A stretch of 64,000 bases of DNA from Kiritimatiellia bacterium (GCA_025054615.1 JANWZO010000008.1:38745-102744), one strand, 5' to 3'. Numbered from the stretch's first letter, positions 43,619 through 53,303 are shown. Translations and numbers: made by a program. The notes: a model not told the origin generated them from the sequence alone.

Positions 43619-44566
43619 TCACCGGTTGAGAATGGATCTTTGCCACTCCACCTGCGCCCGGATTCCCTCGTCGAATGGCGTGGCGGGATTGTATCCGAGC
43701 AGGCGGCGCGCCTTTTCGATATTAGCAGCGGTGTGCTTCTGATCGCCGGGTCGAGGCGGTTTACGTTCGATGTTCACTTTTTTGCCGACAATGGCTGCGA
43801 CTTTTTGGATCACCTGATTGAGGGAAACAATTTCACCGCCCCCGACGTTGAACACCTCGCCGACCGACACGTCTCGCTTCTCTGCAGCGAGGATCGTCGC
43901 CGTTACGCAATCCGACACGAACGTGTTGCTTCGGGTCTGTTCGCCATCCCCATACAGCGTGAAGGTTCCGCCTTCCAGCAAGGTCCGGATGAGGATGTGA
44001 TAGGCCATGTCGGGCCGTTGGCGGGGTCCGTAGACGGAAAAGTAGCGCAGAATCGTAACCGGGAGATTGAAGTTGGCTTCGAAGGCCCGGCATAGGTGCT
44101 CGGCGGCGAGTTTCGTGATTCCGTAGGGCGAAAAGGGACGCAGCGGGGCGTCTTCGCCCTGAGTCGCCTCCCTGCCGTAAACGCTGGAGGTCGACACATG
44201 AATGAAATGCGGCAGCTTTACCGCGCGGGCGGCTTCGAGGAGCCGGAGCGTGGCATCGCAATTGCACGTGTTGTAGAGCGCAAAATCGCTCCAGCTTTTC
44301 ATGAGGCCCGGCATCGCGGCGAGATGGAACACAACGTCGCAGCCATCCATCAGGGAAGTGAGGTCGGCCGATCTTAGGTCGAGTTCATGAAACGAAAATC
44401 GGGACCTGCCGCGGAGAGTTTCGAGATTCGCTTCCTTCCGTTCGCGAGGGTAGTAGGGGATGAAAGCATCGACACCGATAACGCTGCACCCTCTGGCCAA
44501 TAGGGCCTCACACAGATGGGAACCGATGAAGCCGGCAGCGCCCGTGACCAAACATCGTGTAAACAT
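43619..44566 (-). CDS. NAD-dependent epimerase/dehydratase (sugar nucleotide)
   Basis: The 315-residue short-chain dehydrogenase has GAAGFIGSHLCEALL for NAD binding, VFHLAAMPG, HVSTSSVYG and the YGITK catalytic Tyr-Lys pair. YFSVYGPRQRPDMAYHILI and the C-terminal GDQKHTAANIEKARRLLGYNP resemble UDP-glucose or UDP-glucuronate 4-epimerases. Exact specificity is uncertain. The gene stands alone, transcribed toward the fba terminator. Confidence 0.9.
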   Translation of the reverse strand: MFTRCLVTGAAGFIGSHLCEALLARGCSVIGVDAFIPYYPRERKEANLETLRGRSRFSFHELDLRSADLTSLMDGCDVVFHLAAMPGLMKSWSDFALYNTCNCDATLRLLEAARAVKLPHFIHVSTSSVYGREATQGEDAPLRPFSPYGITKLAAEHLCRAFEANFNLPVTILRYFSVYGPRQRPDMAYHILIRTLLEGGTFTLYGDGEQTRSNTFVSDCVTATILAAEKRDVSVGEVFNVGGGEIVSLNQVIQKVAAIVGKKVNIERKPPRPGDQKHTAANIEKARRLLGYNPATPFDEGIRAQVEWQRSILNR

Positions 44567-44695
44567 GCGGGCACCGTAGCAAACGCGCGTCTCCGCGTCA
44601 AAATGCGCCCGTTGCAGGCGCCGAAAATTCGCGAGACAAGCCAGTGGCGGTGTGTAACTGGCGCCGTGGAGTTTCAGGGCAAAACGCGGAATCGA

Positions 44696-44725
44696 TTGTC
44701 AATCTCAGACATCCAGCGATAGATT
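44696..44725 (+). promoter_or_regulatory. Candidate promoter of the GH57 gene, nearly leaderless
   Basis: TTGTCA (44696-44701) and TAGATT (44720-44725) are spaced 18 nt, and the -10 ends 7 nt before the ATG. Confidence 0.4.
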
Positions 44726-44732
44726 CGAGGTC

Positions 44733-46841
44733 ATGACGTCATTTTCGATTCGCTCCGTTGAATATCCGGCCCGGTTGTCTGTGGATGCCGCCACTGGCCG
44801 AAACCCCCCGTTTTCCGTGACCATGGTTACGGATGCGCCAGTTCCGTTCCCTCAAATCATCATCTGGGAAGGTTCGAGGCAGCATCTTTTTCGAGATAAA
44901 GCGATCCGTCGGGAGGCTAAACATCGCTATATTGCAGACATACCGGCCGGTTTGCTGGGACCTGGCCGTTATACAATTCAAGCCGAGGGGTGTCGCAAGT
45001 CGGACCCCTCGACCGCCGGCGCGTCCGACTGGGTCAAAACCTATCTCGAGCTGGTCATCGAGCTGCCGAAGCCGCAGGTGGAGATATCGGCGGCCCGTGC
45101 CTCGGCGGATGGCGTAAAGATTTACTTCGCCATTCACAAGCACATGCATCAACCCTACTACCGCGCCGCCGACCCCCAGTATTGGGACGCGGAGAAGACC
45201 AGTATTTTTGATCAGCGAACGGGACCTTATACGACCTTTATACCCGCTGCGGTGCGCCAGTATCACGAAGCGGGGTTACCCCACGCGGGGTTGAGCACGA
45301 GCTGGAGCGGCAGCCTGATCGAGCAGCTAGACCGCTGCGAGCGCGAGGGGCTCTGCTACGGCCACTTCTCGGGTTGGAAAAATGAGTTGCGCCACTGGGC
45401 CGCCGCGAAAACGAGCCTGGGAAACCCGCGAATCGATTTCACCTCGTTTGGATTTTTCCACCCCCTCATGCCGCTGATTCCCCCGCGGGATATCGTTCGG
45501 CAAATTCGAGAGCACCGCCGCATCATCGAGGAAACGTTCGGTGTGCCGGCGTCTACGATCCTCTTTCCCCCCGAGACGGCGTTTCATGTCCGGATGATTC
45601 CGGCCCTGCGCGATGCGGGGGTTGAGGCCGTGATCTATGACAGCATTCACCGGGCGCGCAGCTGCCGCAACTATCCCTATCCGGGCCCACAAGAGGGCAT
45701 GTTGCCGCCGAGTCCTGCCGATCAGGAAAATCCGCCGGCCCCCGATTGGATCCAGCTTCACGGCGTGTGGGCCGCCTCGAAAATCAGCCCGTCGCTATTG
45801 AAGCCGGAATACATCCGCTATGAAGACCCGGATGGCAAGATCCACACGATCCTCGGAATTCCGGCGGAGCGTTATCTGGGAAATGAGGATGCCCGCGGTG
45901 GATTCGGCGCGCTGAACTACCCCTCCGTCTTCGCCCAGCTTCATGATGCCATCGTCCAGCACAACGTTTACGATCCAAAGCATCCGCCGTTCTTTGTGCT
46001 CCACTCCGACGGCGATAATTACGGGGGCGGAGCCGACAGCTATTACCGCCACAACACGGGACAGCTCGTCAAATGGCTGCAGACCGATCCACGCTTCGAA
46101 CTGACCACGATCCGGGATTATCTTCAACGGTTCCCACCCGATCCCTCCGTGACGGTTCACGTGGAACCCGGCGCGTGGAGCGGCGCGGACAACGGCGATC
46201 CGCAATTTTCCAAGTGGTTCAGCCGCTACCGCGATCCCTATTCGCCGGACCTGAATTCATGGGCCGTGTTGACCGCGCTCCAAAACGCCGTGCACACCCT
46301 TGAAGACGCTAGCCCAACAGCCGCCTCGTTGCCGGAGGCGCAACGGTTGATGCTCACGGCGGAAACAAGCTGCTACTGGTATTGGACGGGGCAGGACATC
46401 TGGGACCACCAGGTTACGGAGGCCGCAAACCGCGCGCACGCACTGATCAAAGCCGATCTTGGCGCCGTTCTTCAAACGGGCAGGGATTCGACGGGCCCAA
46501 CCATTTTTCCGCCGTGGATTCTGCCCGAAATTCCCGGCGGGAAAACATGGGGATCGGGGGGTCTTTGGGATGCCGACCGCCGCGGAACCGTCTTTACATT
46601 CATCAGCGATGTCTCTGGCGTTCGATCGGCAAATCTCGTCTTGAGGGCCGGTTCGAAGGAACAGGTTTTGCCGATGCGGGATTGCGGTCCATATCCGAGC
46701 CGTACAAATCCCACGGCCATTGCCCGGTTGTTTACTTGCGAAATGCCGGTGGGCGCCGGCATTGTGAAATACTACATCGAAGCCGTAGACGAGCGCGGAA
46801 ACCGTTCGCACTCCGCACTAGAACGCGCGGCGCTTCTTTGA
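44733..46841 (+). CDS. Glycoside hydrolase family 57 protein
   Basis: The 702-residue protein has an N-terminal beta-rich domain of about 120 residues, then the GH57 barrel. The first motif is AIHKHMHQPYY near residue 135 (HxHQP); GHFSGWKNELRHW and LFPPETAFH follow, the latter likely holding the catalytic Glu; HSDGDNYGGGADSYY may provide the Asp. A C-terminal beta domain ends the protein. GH57 enzymes include alpha-amylase, amylopullulanase, 4-alpha-glucanotransferase and branching enzyme. There is no signal peptide, so a role in intracellular glycogen-like polymer use is likely. Substrate is not assigned. Confidence 0.85.
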   Translation: MTSFSIRSVEYPARLSVDAATGRNPPFSVTMVTDAPVPFPQIIIWEGSRQHLFRDKAIRREAKHRYIADIPAGLLGPGRYTIQAEGCRKSDPSTAGASDWVKTYLELVIELPKPQVEISAARASADGVKIYFAIHKHMHQPYYRAADPQYWDAEKTSIFDQRTGPYTTFIPAAVRQYHEAGLPHAGLSTSWSGSLIEQLDRCEREGLCYGHFSGWKNELRHWAAAKTSLGNPRIDFTSFGFFHPLMPLIPPRDIVRQIREHRRIIEETFGVPASTILFPPETAFHVRMIPALRDAGVEAVIYDSIHRARSCRNYPYPGPQEGMLPPSPADQENPPAPDWIQLHGVWAASKISPSLLKPEYIRYEDPDGKIHTILGIPAERYLGNEDARGGFGALNYPSVFAQLHDAIVQHNVYDPKHPPFFVLHSDGDNYGGGADSYYRHNTGQLVKWLQTDPRFELTTIRDYLQRFPPDPSVTVHVEPGAWSGADNGDPQFSKWFSRYRDPYSPDLNSWAVLTALQNAVHTLEDASPTAASLPEAQRLMLTAETSCYWYWTGQDIWDHQVTEAANRAHALIKADLGAVLQTGRDSTGPTIFPPWILPEIPGGKTWGSGGLWDADRRGTVFTFISDVSGVRSANLVLRAGSKEQVLPMRDCGPYPSRTNPTAIARLFTCEMPVGAGIVKYYIEAVDERGNRSHSALERAALL

Positions 46842-46903
46842 GTTTGAGCATCTGCTGGTTGTTATGAAGCGCAAACGGCTTTCGACAGTTTGAGGTGTTA
46901 TGC

Positions 46904-47986
46904 ATGGACGTGATGGTTGATCTCGGGCCCCGCAGCTATCCAATTCGGATTGGCCGGAACGCCCTGGAGGACCTGCCGGCGCTCTGCCGGGAGCGTATTC
47001 GGGCCGATCGCATGCTGTTGGTATCCGATGATACGGTCGATGCGCTTTATGGAGACCGAGTAGTTTCGCTTCTGGAATCTGCAGGCTTCAGGGTTGCGCG
47101 CGTTCGGGTGCCGCCTGGAGAGGAAACGAAGTCCATCCACTGGTTCGGGCGTTTGTGCGAAGCAGCGGCCGAAGCGCGGTTGGACCGGCATTCCGCTGTG
47201 GTGGCCTTGGGTGGGGGAGTCATCGGCGATCTGGCGGGCTTTGTTGCGGCATCCTATGCCCGCGGCGTGAAGCTGGTACAGGTCCCGACGACCCTGCTGG
47301 CGATGGTTGACAGCGCCGTGGGGGGCAAGACGGGAGTCAACCTGCCACAGGGAAAAAACCTGGTTGGGGCCTTTCACCAACCCTCTCTGGTCGTGGCGGA
47401 CCTTGAGCTGCTGCGAACGCTGCCGGCTCGCGAACTGACGGCCGGCCTTGCGGAGGTGGTCAAATACGGCGTCATTCGGGACGCCGATTTCTTCGCGTAT
47501 CTCGAGCAACATATGGAATCGATTCGGGCTGGAGACCTTGAAATCCTCGAGCGGGTCGTTGCCCGAAGTTGTGAAATCAAGGCGGCCGTGGTGGGCGCAG
47601 ATGAACGCGAGTCGGGCGAACGCGCGATCTTGAATTTCGGCCATACGGTCGGCCACGCGCTGGAGCAGGCCACCGGATACAGCGCGTTGCTACACGGCGA
47701 GGCGGTCGCCATCGGCATGGATTTCGCGGCCCGGCTCTCGGTCCGACTTACGCATCTGCCCGCTGCCGATGCCGGCCGAATTCGGGCGCTTCTGCGGCGC
47801 GCCGGGTTGCCGACGGAGCCGCCCGATATTCCGTGGGTAGACATCCGCCGAGCCATTTCGGTCGACAAAAAAGGGGCGGGCGGCGTGCCGAAATTTGTTC
47901 TCGCGGAGGCGATTGGGCGCGTTCGACATGGAGTCGCCGTTTCCGACGAATTGCTCGAGGAGATTTGGAATGCCCGGGGTGAATGA
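46904..47986 (+). CDS. aroB: 3-dehydroquinate synthase
   Basis: The protein (about 360 residues) matches AroB: PPGEETKSIHWFGRLCEAA, VALGGGVIGDLAGFVAASYARG, VPTTLLAMVDSAVGGKTGVN, KNLVGAFHQPSLV, and FGHTVGHALE with the zinc ligand His. It makes the second shikimate pathway intermediate. GAGG lies 8 nt before the ATG at 46904; an upstream in-frame GTG at 46895 is less likely. It overlaps the next gene by 17 bp. Confidence 0.96.
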   Translation: MDVMVDLGPRSYPIRIGRNALEDLPALCRERIRADRMLLVSDDTVDALYGDRVVSLLESAGFRVARVRVPPGEETKSIHWFGRLCEAAAEARLDRHSAVVALGGGVIGDLAGFVAASYARGVKLVQVPTTLLAMVDSAVGGKTGVNLPQGKNLVGAFHQPSLVVADLELLRTLPARELTAGLAEVVKYGVIRDADFFAYLEQHMESIRAGDLEILERVVARSCEIKAAVVGADERESGERAILNFGHTVGHALEQATGYSALLHGEAVAIGMDFAARLSVRLTHLPAADAGRIRALLRRAGLPTEPPDIPWVDIRRAISVDKKGAGGVPKFVLAEAIGRVRHGVAVSDELLEEIWNARGE

Positions 47987-48596
47987 GGCCATCGCGCGCG
48001 AATTTTTCGAGGCGCAGGGTTTTTTGATTCGACAGCCGATCAAATATCTTGTCACCGCGCGGCCCAAGCAGCCGAACGAGGAGATCGATTTTCTGGCGAT
48101 TCGTCCCGGCTCCGGGATTGAGGCCCCGCCGACCGGCGCCAAGGTCATGGCTGTATCTGACCTTACGTCTGTGACCCGTGCGGTTGTCAGCGTTCGGGGT
48201 TGGCATACCGAGCGCTTGGACCCATCGAAACTCAGTTTGGCGCCGGAACTCGTCAACTTCACACAGGAGCCCGCCATGCGGAGGGCCCGTCAGTGGCTTG
48301 GAGAAGGGCCGATCACCAGAATTTTGTGCATCTCCGGTTTACCGTCGAGCCCGCACCTCCGGCAGAAAACCCTTCAGTTTCTTGCGGAAAAAGGGGTGGA
48401 TGGGATCCTTCTGTTTCCGCTGATGCTTCGGACGTTGATTCATCTCGTCGAACGGAACAAAAACTACGAGAAATCGGATCTCTTTCAGACCCTGCGAATC
48501 CTAAAAATCTACAAGCTGCTGGCGGACGAGCAGATGGAACTTTTCCCTCCGCGCCGCGTTCGCCGCCGGCCAGTGAATTCGGGGGACAGTCCATGA
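47970..48596 (+). CDS. Conserved-looking protein of unknown function, possibly nuclease-fold derived
   Basis: The 208-residue protein starts at an ATG with GAGGAG about 9 nt upstream, inside the end of aroB, and its stop overlaps dprA as ATGA. Its N terminus (NEAIAREFFEAQGFLIRQPIKY, then EEIDFLAIRPG) recalls the helix plus ExxxF and EID motifs of PD-(D/E)XK nucleases such as YraN. Where the ExK strand is expected it reads AVVSVRGWH, so the catalytic residues look lost. The rest is mixed alpha/beta, and no family is recognised. Neighbours dprA, topA and xerC suggest a role linked to DNA handling. Confidence 0.75.
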   Translation: MPGVNEAIAREFFEAQGFLIRQPIKYLVTARPKQPNEEIDFLAIRPGSGIEAPPTGAKVMAVSDLTSVTRAVVSVRGWHTERLDPSKLSLAPELVNFTQEPAMRRARQWLGEGPITRILCISGLPSSPHLRQKTLQFLAEKGVDGILLFPLMLRTLIHLVERNKNYEKSDLFQTLRILKIYKLLADEQMELFPPRRVRRRPVNSGDSP

Positions 48597-49732
48597 CCCG
48601 ACGCGAGGCGTTCATCGCGCTCAACATGATCGATGATCTGGGTCCCGTGCGCGTACGTCGCCTCCTGGAAGCGCTAAAATCGCCCGAGGCGGTCTGGCAG
48701 GCGGACGAGGAGACGTTGTGTGAAGTAGAGGGCATCGGGCCGGAGCTTGCTCGGAGAATCCTCACTCAGCGGAATGAGGTGGATCCCCTCGAGGAAGAAA
48801 GCCGAGCACGGCGCATCGGCGCGCGGATCATTACCCAGGAGGAACCCGAATATCCGGAACAATTAAAAACCATTTATGATCCGCCGCTGGTTCTGTACGT
48901 TCGCGGTTCGCTTGAAAAGCGGGACCGCCAGGCGCTCGCGATCGTGGGAACTCGCAGCCCGACGCACTACGGCGTTTCGATGGCGGATCGCCTCGCGTAT
49001 CAGGCAGCGAAAGCCGGCTTCACGATCGTTAGCGGTCTCGCCCGCGGGATTGATACCGTCGCGCACAAAAGCGCGTTGAAGGCGGGTGGCCGAACCCTTG
49101 CGGTTCTCGGCAGCGCCCTCGATAGGCTCTATCCGTCGGAAAATGCAGAGCTCGCCGACCGCATCGCCGAAAATGGCGCGGTCATCAGCGAATACACGCT
49201 TGGGCGGGAACCGGATCGATCCACTTTCCCCTACCGAAATCGGATCGTGAGCGGTCTCAGCATGGGTCTCGTCGTGGTTGAAGCCGATTTGAAGAGCGGG
49301 GCTCTCATCACGGCGAACGATGCGGTGGAGCAGGGGCGCAGCGTCTTTGCCGTGCCGGGTCGTGCCGATACGCCGCACGCGCGGGGGTGCCACAAGCTCA
49401 TCAAGCAGGGCGCCGTGTTGTGCGAAGGCATCGATGATATTTTGGATGAGTTCGATTTACTTCTGCCGGAAGCCCGAGCACGGGTCGACCGCACCATGCC
49501 GACCCGACCTCCTGTGAACCTGTCACCCGACGAGCAGGCAGTCGTTCGAGCGCTCTGGCAAGGCCCGCTCGACGTGGACTCGCTTGCCAGGGCCTCCGGC
49601 GTTCCGATCGCCGGCCTCAACGGATTATTGCTCGGGCTTGAGATGAAGAAGGTGGTTCGCGTTCTACCCGGACGCCTTGTTGATTTGTGGGAGGGACTGC
49701 GCGCAGAAGCGCCCGTTGTCCGGGGAGATTGA
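48593..49732 (+). CDS. dprA: DNA-processing protein DprA
   Basis: The protein (about 379 residues) has an N-terminal SAM-like helical region with a helix-hairpin-helix (CEVEGIGPELARRIL), the Rossmann-like core with LAIVGTRSPTHYGVSMA, FTIVSGLARGIDTVAHKSAL, TLAVLGSALDRLYPSEN and RSVFAVPGRADTPHARGCHKLIKQGA, and a C-terminal winged helix. DprA loads RecA on incoming single-stranded DNA during natural transformation. No other competence gene is present. The ATG at 48593 overlaps the upstream gene as ATGA. Confidence 0.95.
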   Translation: MTRREAFIALNMIDDLGPVRVRRLLEALKSPEAVWQADEETLCEVEGIGPELARRILTQRNEVDPLEEESRARRIGARIITQEEPEYPEQLKTIYDPPLVLYVRGSLEKRDRQALAIVGTRSPTHYGVSMADRLAYQAAKAGFTIVSGLARGIDTVAHKSALKAGGRTLAVLGSALDRLYPSENAELADRIAENGAVISEYTLGREPDRSTFPYRNRIVSGLSMGLVVVEADLKSGALITANDAVEQGRSVFAVPGRADTPHARGCHKLIKQGAVLCEGIDDILDEFDLLLPEARARVDRTMPTRPPVNLSPDEQAVVRALWQGPLDVDSLARASGVPIAGLNGLLLGLEMKKVVRVLPGRLVDLWEGLRAEAPVVRGD

Positions 49733-49767
49733 CATTCGAAGCAGTTTGGGGTTCCAACTACACGCGC

Positions 49768-52332
49768 ATGAAAAATCTGGTCATCGTCGAGTCGCCGGCC
49801 AAGGCCAAGACCATCAACAAAATTCTCGGCAAAGAGTATGTCGTCAAAGCTTCCCTGGGCCATGTCCGGGACCTGCCGGAGAAGGAGCTCGGCGTGGACC
49901 TCGAAAAAGATTTCAGGCCGAAATACGTCACGATCAAAAGTCGTGAGAAAGTGATCAAGGAGCTCAAAGAGCTTGCCAAGGGGGCGGAAAAAGTCTGGCT
50001 TGCTCCCGACCCGGACCGCGAAGGAGAGGCGATCGCCTGGCACTTGCAGGAGGTCCTACAAGACAGGAAACGGAAAATTCCGTTCCTCCGTGTGACCTAC
50101 AATGAAATTACCGCGCCGGCGATTCGAAAAGCCTTCGAAGAACCGCGCCCGATTGACCAAAACAAGGTCGATTCTCAGCAGGCCCGTCGGGTTCTTGACC
50201 GGATTGTCGGCTACAAAGTCAGCCCGCTTTTGTGGCGCCAGGTACGCGGCGGCCAGAGCGCCGGCCGCGTCCAGTCGGTGGCCCTACGCCTGGTGTGTGA
50301 GCGCGAGCGAGAAATCCTCAATTTCAAGCCGGAGGAATACTGGATTCTCGGCGCGAAAGTTCGGAAATTCGTCGAGCCCCGGGATGCCTTTCAGATCATG
50401 TTGGCAAAGATCAACGGTGAGAAACCGTCGATCAAATCGTCCGAACAGGCTCGGGCCATTCAAGCCGATCTCGAGGGCCGCGAACTGCGCGTGTCGGCCA
50501 TCATTCGCCGCGAGATCACCCGGCGCGCTCCCCCTGCATTCATCACCAGTACGCTGCAGCAGGCGGCGTCCAGCCGGCTTGGTTTCACGCCCAAGCGAAC
50601 GATGCAGATCGCCCAGCGACTTTACGAGGGTATCGATTTCGGGAGCGGTCCCGTCGGCCTGATCACCTACATGCGCACCGATTCCGTCGCCTTGTCGCCG
50701 GTTGCGGTGGAGGCTGCCCGCGATTTCATCCGCCAGACCTTCGGTCCGGAATTCGTACCGGAACAACCCAATGTGTACCGCGTCAAGGCGGATGCGCAGG
50801 CCGCGCACGAGGCGATTCGCCCGACAGATGTCTTCAAAACACCAGACGCCCTAGCGTCGCGCCTCGATCCCGACGATTTGAAGTTGTACACGCTCATCTG
50901 GGAGCGATTTGTGGCTTGCCAGATGGCCCCCGCGCGTATCGCTCAACGCACGGCGGAAATTGAGGCTGTTCGACCGCCGGGATCCGAGCAACACTACCTT
51001 TTCCGCGCCTCCACCTCAGAGGTTCTATTCCCTGGCTACATGCGGCTGGCCGGTATCGAGGAGGAGCGAAAGGCGGAGAGCAAGAAAAACGAGGCGGACG
51101 AAGAGGGCGATGAAACCGAGGTCCGATTGCCGCCGCTCGAAGAGGGGGAACGGCTCGAGAAGATCGAATGGACCGGTGAACGCAAAGAAACGCAGCCTCC
51201 TCCGCGATACACCGAAGCGTCCCTGATCAAGGCCCTCGAGGAGAACGGCGTTGGCCGGCCTAGCACCTACGCGACGATCATTTCAACGATTCTCGAGCGC
51301 AAGTATGTCGAGAAGGACAAGCGCGTGCTCAAGCCGACCCTGACGGGATTCAAGGTGAACGATTTTCTCGTGCAGCATCTTCCCGACTTGTTTGATGTGC
51401 AGTTCACGGCGCGAATGGAGGAGGAACTCGACCGCATTGAAGAGGGCAAGCTTTCATGGGTGGAGATGCTTGGCCGGTTCTATCACTCATTTCAGGATTG
51501 GGTGGAGAAGGCCCGCGCTCCCGCCGCCGATGCGGACAAGGTCAGAGGGTTGCTCGAGATGCTCAAGGATGTACGGGAGTGGGCTCCTCCGACCCGTCGC
51601 GGCAAACGGAATTACAGCGATTATGATTACGTCCGATCTGTTCGCGAGCAGTTTGAAGAGGGCAAAAATCCGCTTTCGCAGCGTCAGCTCTCGGCGTTGA
51701 TCGGCCTCGTTGCCCGCTATCGCGATCAGATTCCTGATTTCGAAAAACGAGCGGAGGCCTTGGGCGTGTTGTCTGCCGTGGCCGATCGTGCCCGCGCTTC
51801 CGATCCGCCGGATGAGGTGATGCGGGAAAAAATCGCTGCGCTGTCGGAGGTCCCCTTTGAGCCTCCGCGGGAGGTTAAAAAGCGCATCTTCGACGACCGC
51901 GTTTTCTATCTATCGCTGCGCGAACAGGTCGAATCTGGCAGGCGGCTGACCGAAAACCAGCTTCGCCACTTGGACCAGCTTCTTCAAAAATATGCAGCGC
52001 ATATTCCGGATTTTGAGGAGAAGGCGCAACGATGGGGCATCACTGACAAGCAAGAGGATTCCCAGGTGGCCGCGCTGGTGGACATGGCAAAAGCCGTGAC
52101 GGAATGGAGGCCGCCGGCGGAGCGGAATGGCCGCGTCTGGGATGATAAACAATTTGTCGAATCTCTGCTTCGCCAGTACGAGACCAAAAAGAGTCTTTCA
52201 CCCCGGCAGGTTTCGGCCCTGAAAAAGCTGCTGAGCCGATATGCCGACAAGATACCGGACTTTCCAAACCGAGCCGCGGCGGCTGGCATGCGCAGGCCGG
52301 TCCAAGCCAAGGATACCGTCGACGAACCATGA
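49768..52332 (+). CDS. topA: DNA topoisomerase I with an unusual repeated C terminus
   Basis: The 854-residue protein matches type IA topoisomerase over residues 1 to about 580: LVIVESPAKAKTINKILG (Toprim), WLAPDPDREGEAIAWHL, VDSQQARRVLDRIVGYKVSPLLW, RVQSVALRLVCERE, LITYMRTDSVALS with the active-site Tyr, and AAHEAIRPTD. The usual C-terminal zinc fingers are absent, and no Cys pairs are seen there. In their place are three tandem repeats (about 592-667, 688-758 and 767-841). The ATG at 49768 is the standard start; the upstream in-frame extension lies inside dprA. It is coupled to xerC by ATGA. Confidence 0.96.
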   Translation: MKNLVIVESPAKAKTINKILGKEYVVKASLGHVRDLPEKELGVDLEKDFRPKYVTIKSREKVIKELKELAKGAEKVWLAPDPDREGEAIAWHLQEVLQDRKRKIPFLRVTYNEITAPAIRKAFEEPRPIDQNKVDSQQARRVLDRIVGYKVSPLLWRQVRGGQSAGRVQSVALRLVCEREREILNFKPEEYWILGAKVRKFVEPRDAFQIMLAKINGEKPSIKSSEQARAIQADLEGRELRVSAIIRREITRRAPPAFITSTLQQAASSRLGFTPKRTMQIAQRLYEGIDFGSGPVGLITYMRTDSVALSPVAVEAARDFIRQTFGPEFVPEQPNVYRVKADAQAAHEAIRPTDVFKTPDALASRLDPDDLKLYTLIWERFVACQMAPARIAQRTAEIEAVRPPGSEQHYLFRASTSEVLFPGYMRLAGIEEERKAESKKNEADEEGDETEVRLPPLEEGERLEKIEWTGERKETQPPPRYTEASLIKALEENGVGRPSTYATIISTILERKYVEKDKRVLKPTLTGFKVNDFLVQHLPDLFDVQFTARMEEELDRIEEGKLSWVEMLGRFYHSFQDWVEKARAPAADADKVRGLLEMLKDVREWAPPTRRGKRNYSDYDYVRSVREQFEEGKNPLSQRQLSALIGLVARYRDQIPDFEKRAEALGVLSAVADRARASDPPDEVMREKIAALSEVPFEPPREVKKRIFDDRVFYLSLREQVESGRRLTENQLRHLDQLLQKYAAHIPDFEEKAQRWGITDKQEDSQVAALVDMAKAVTEWRPPAERNGRVWDDKQFVESLLRQYETKKSLSPRQVSALKKLLSRYADKIPDFPNRAAAAGMRRPVQAKDTVDEP
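51541..52290 (+). repeat. Three tandem helical repeats in the TopA C terminus
   Basis: Each unit of about 71-76 residues follows one pattern: an EW.PP or FEPP start, R..dD..F or Y, S.reQ.e.gk, LS.rQl.aL..L...Y...IPDFe.rA...G. Examples are the tails RYRDQIPDFEKRA, KYAAHIPDFEEKA and RYADKIPDFPNRA. The repeat is coding and lies within topA. Confidence 0.85.
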
Positions 52333-53303
52333 TGCGGTCGGCGCAGGGGCCGATCGACGACCCGGCCCTGGTCCAGTTTGTACGATTTCTGGAAGGCGAA
52401 AAAAACGCTTCGCAACATACGGTTGAAAACTACCTGATGGACCTGCGGCAATTTGTAGAGGTCACGTGGGGAAGGGACGCGCGTCCGCCGTTTCCGTGGA
52501 ATCAGGTCGATCGCATCGCGGTCAGGCGTTTTTTGGCCGTTGTTCAGAAGAGGGGCGCCTCGCCGGCCACCGCCCGTCGCAAGGTTTCCTCCCTTCGCTC
52601 TTTTTTCCGATATCTGCTTCGCGAGGAGATGGTATCGGCCAACCCTGTGAGCGGCATTCTCTTACCGAAGCGGGAAAGGAGGTTGCCGTCCGTTTTTTCG
52701 GTGGAAGAAGTGGGCCGACTGCTCGCCGCGCCGATGCTTGAGACACCCGGCGCGAGTTCACGGCAAGACCCCTTCGCTGAATGCGCGAGGCGGCGCGATG
52801 CGGCGATATTGGAGATCATCTACAGCGCAGGCCTGCGGTTGAGCGAGTTGACAGGGCTGCGCGTTGAGGAGTTGGACCTCCTGTCCGGAGTGTTGCGCGT
52901 GCGCGGCAAGGGGAAGAAGGAGCGTTTATGTCCCCTCGGCCGTCCCGCCCTACGAGCTTTGCAAGCCTATCTAGAGGCGCGGGACCGATGGCTGTCCGCT
53001 CGCGGGTTACCGTTGCGGGGCGCGCCCCTTTTCCTCAACAAAAATGGGGGTGCGCTGACACCGCGATCGGTCGAACGCATGATGAAAAAATATCTGCTGG
53101 CCGCAGGACTGGACCCCAGCAAATCTCCACACGCGTTGCGACACAGCTTCGCAACCCACCTGCTGGACGCCGGCGCGGATCTGCGTAGCGTTCAGGAGTT
53201 GCTCGGCCACGCAAGCCTCTCCACAACGCAGATTTACACGCACGTTTCAATCGATCGGCTACGAGAGGTCTACGAAAAGGCCCACCCGCGCGCGCGGCTG
53301 TAA
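52329..53303 (+). CDS. xerC: Tyrosine recombinase XerC/XerD type
   Basis: The 324-residue tyrosine recombinase has an N-terminal SAM-like core-binding domain (FVRFLEGEKNASQHTVENYLMDLRQFVE) and a catalytic domain with the Arg in YSAGLRLSELTGLR, the Lys in VRGKGKKERLCPLG, the HALRHSFATHLLDAG His-Arg motif, the LLGHASLSTT His and the IYTHVS nucleophile Tyr. It likely resolves chromosome dimers at dif. Position directly after topA, coupled by ATGA, favours a housekeeping Xer over a mobile-element integrase. Confidence 0.93.
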   Translation: MMRSAQGPIDDPALVQFVRFLEGEKNASQHTVENYLMDLRQFVEVTWGRDARPPFPWNQVDRIAVRRFLAVVQKRGASPATARRKVSSLRSFFRYLLREEMVSANPVSGILLPKRERRLPSVFSVEEVGRLLAAPMLETPGASSRQDPFAECARRRDAAILEIIYSAGLRLSELTGLRVEELDLLSGVLRVRGKGKKERLCPLGRPALRALQAYLEARDRWLSARGLPLRGAPLFLNKNGGALTPRSVERMMKKYLLAAGLDPSKSPHALRHSFATHLLDAGADLRSVQELLGHASLSTTQIYTHVSIDRLREVYEKAHPRARL

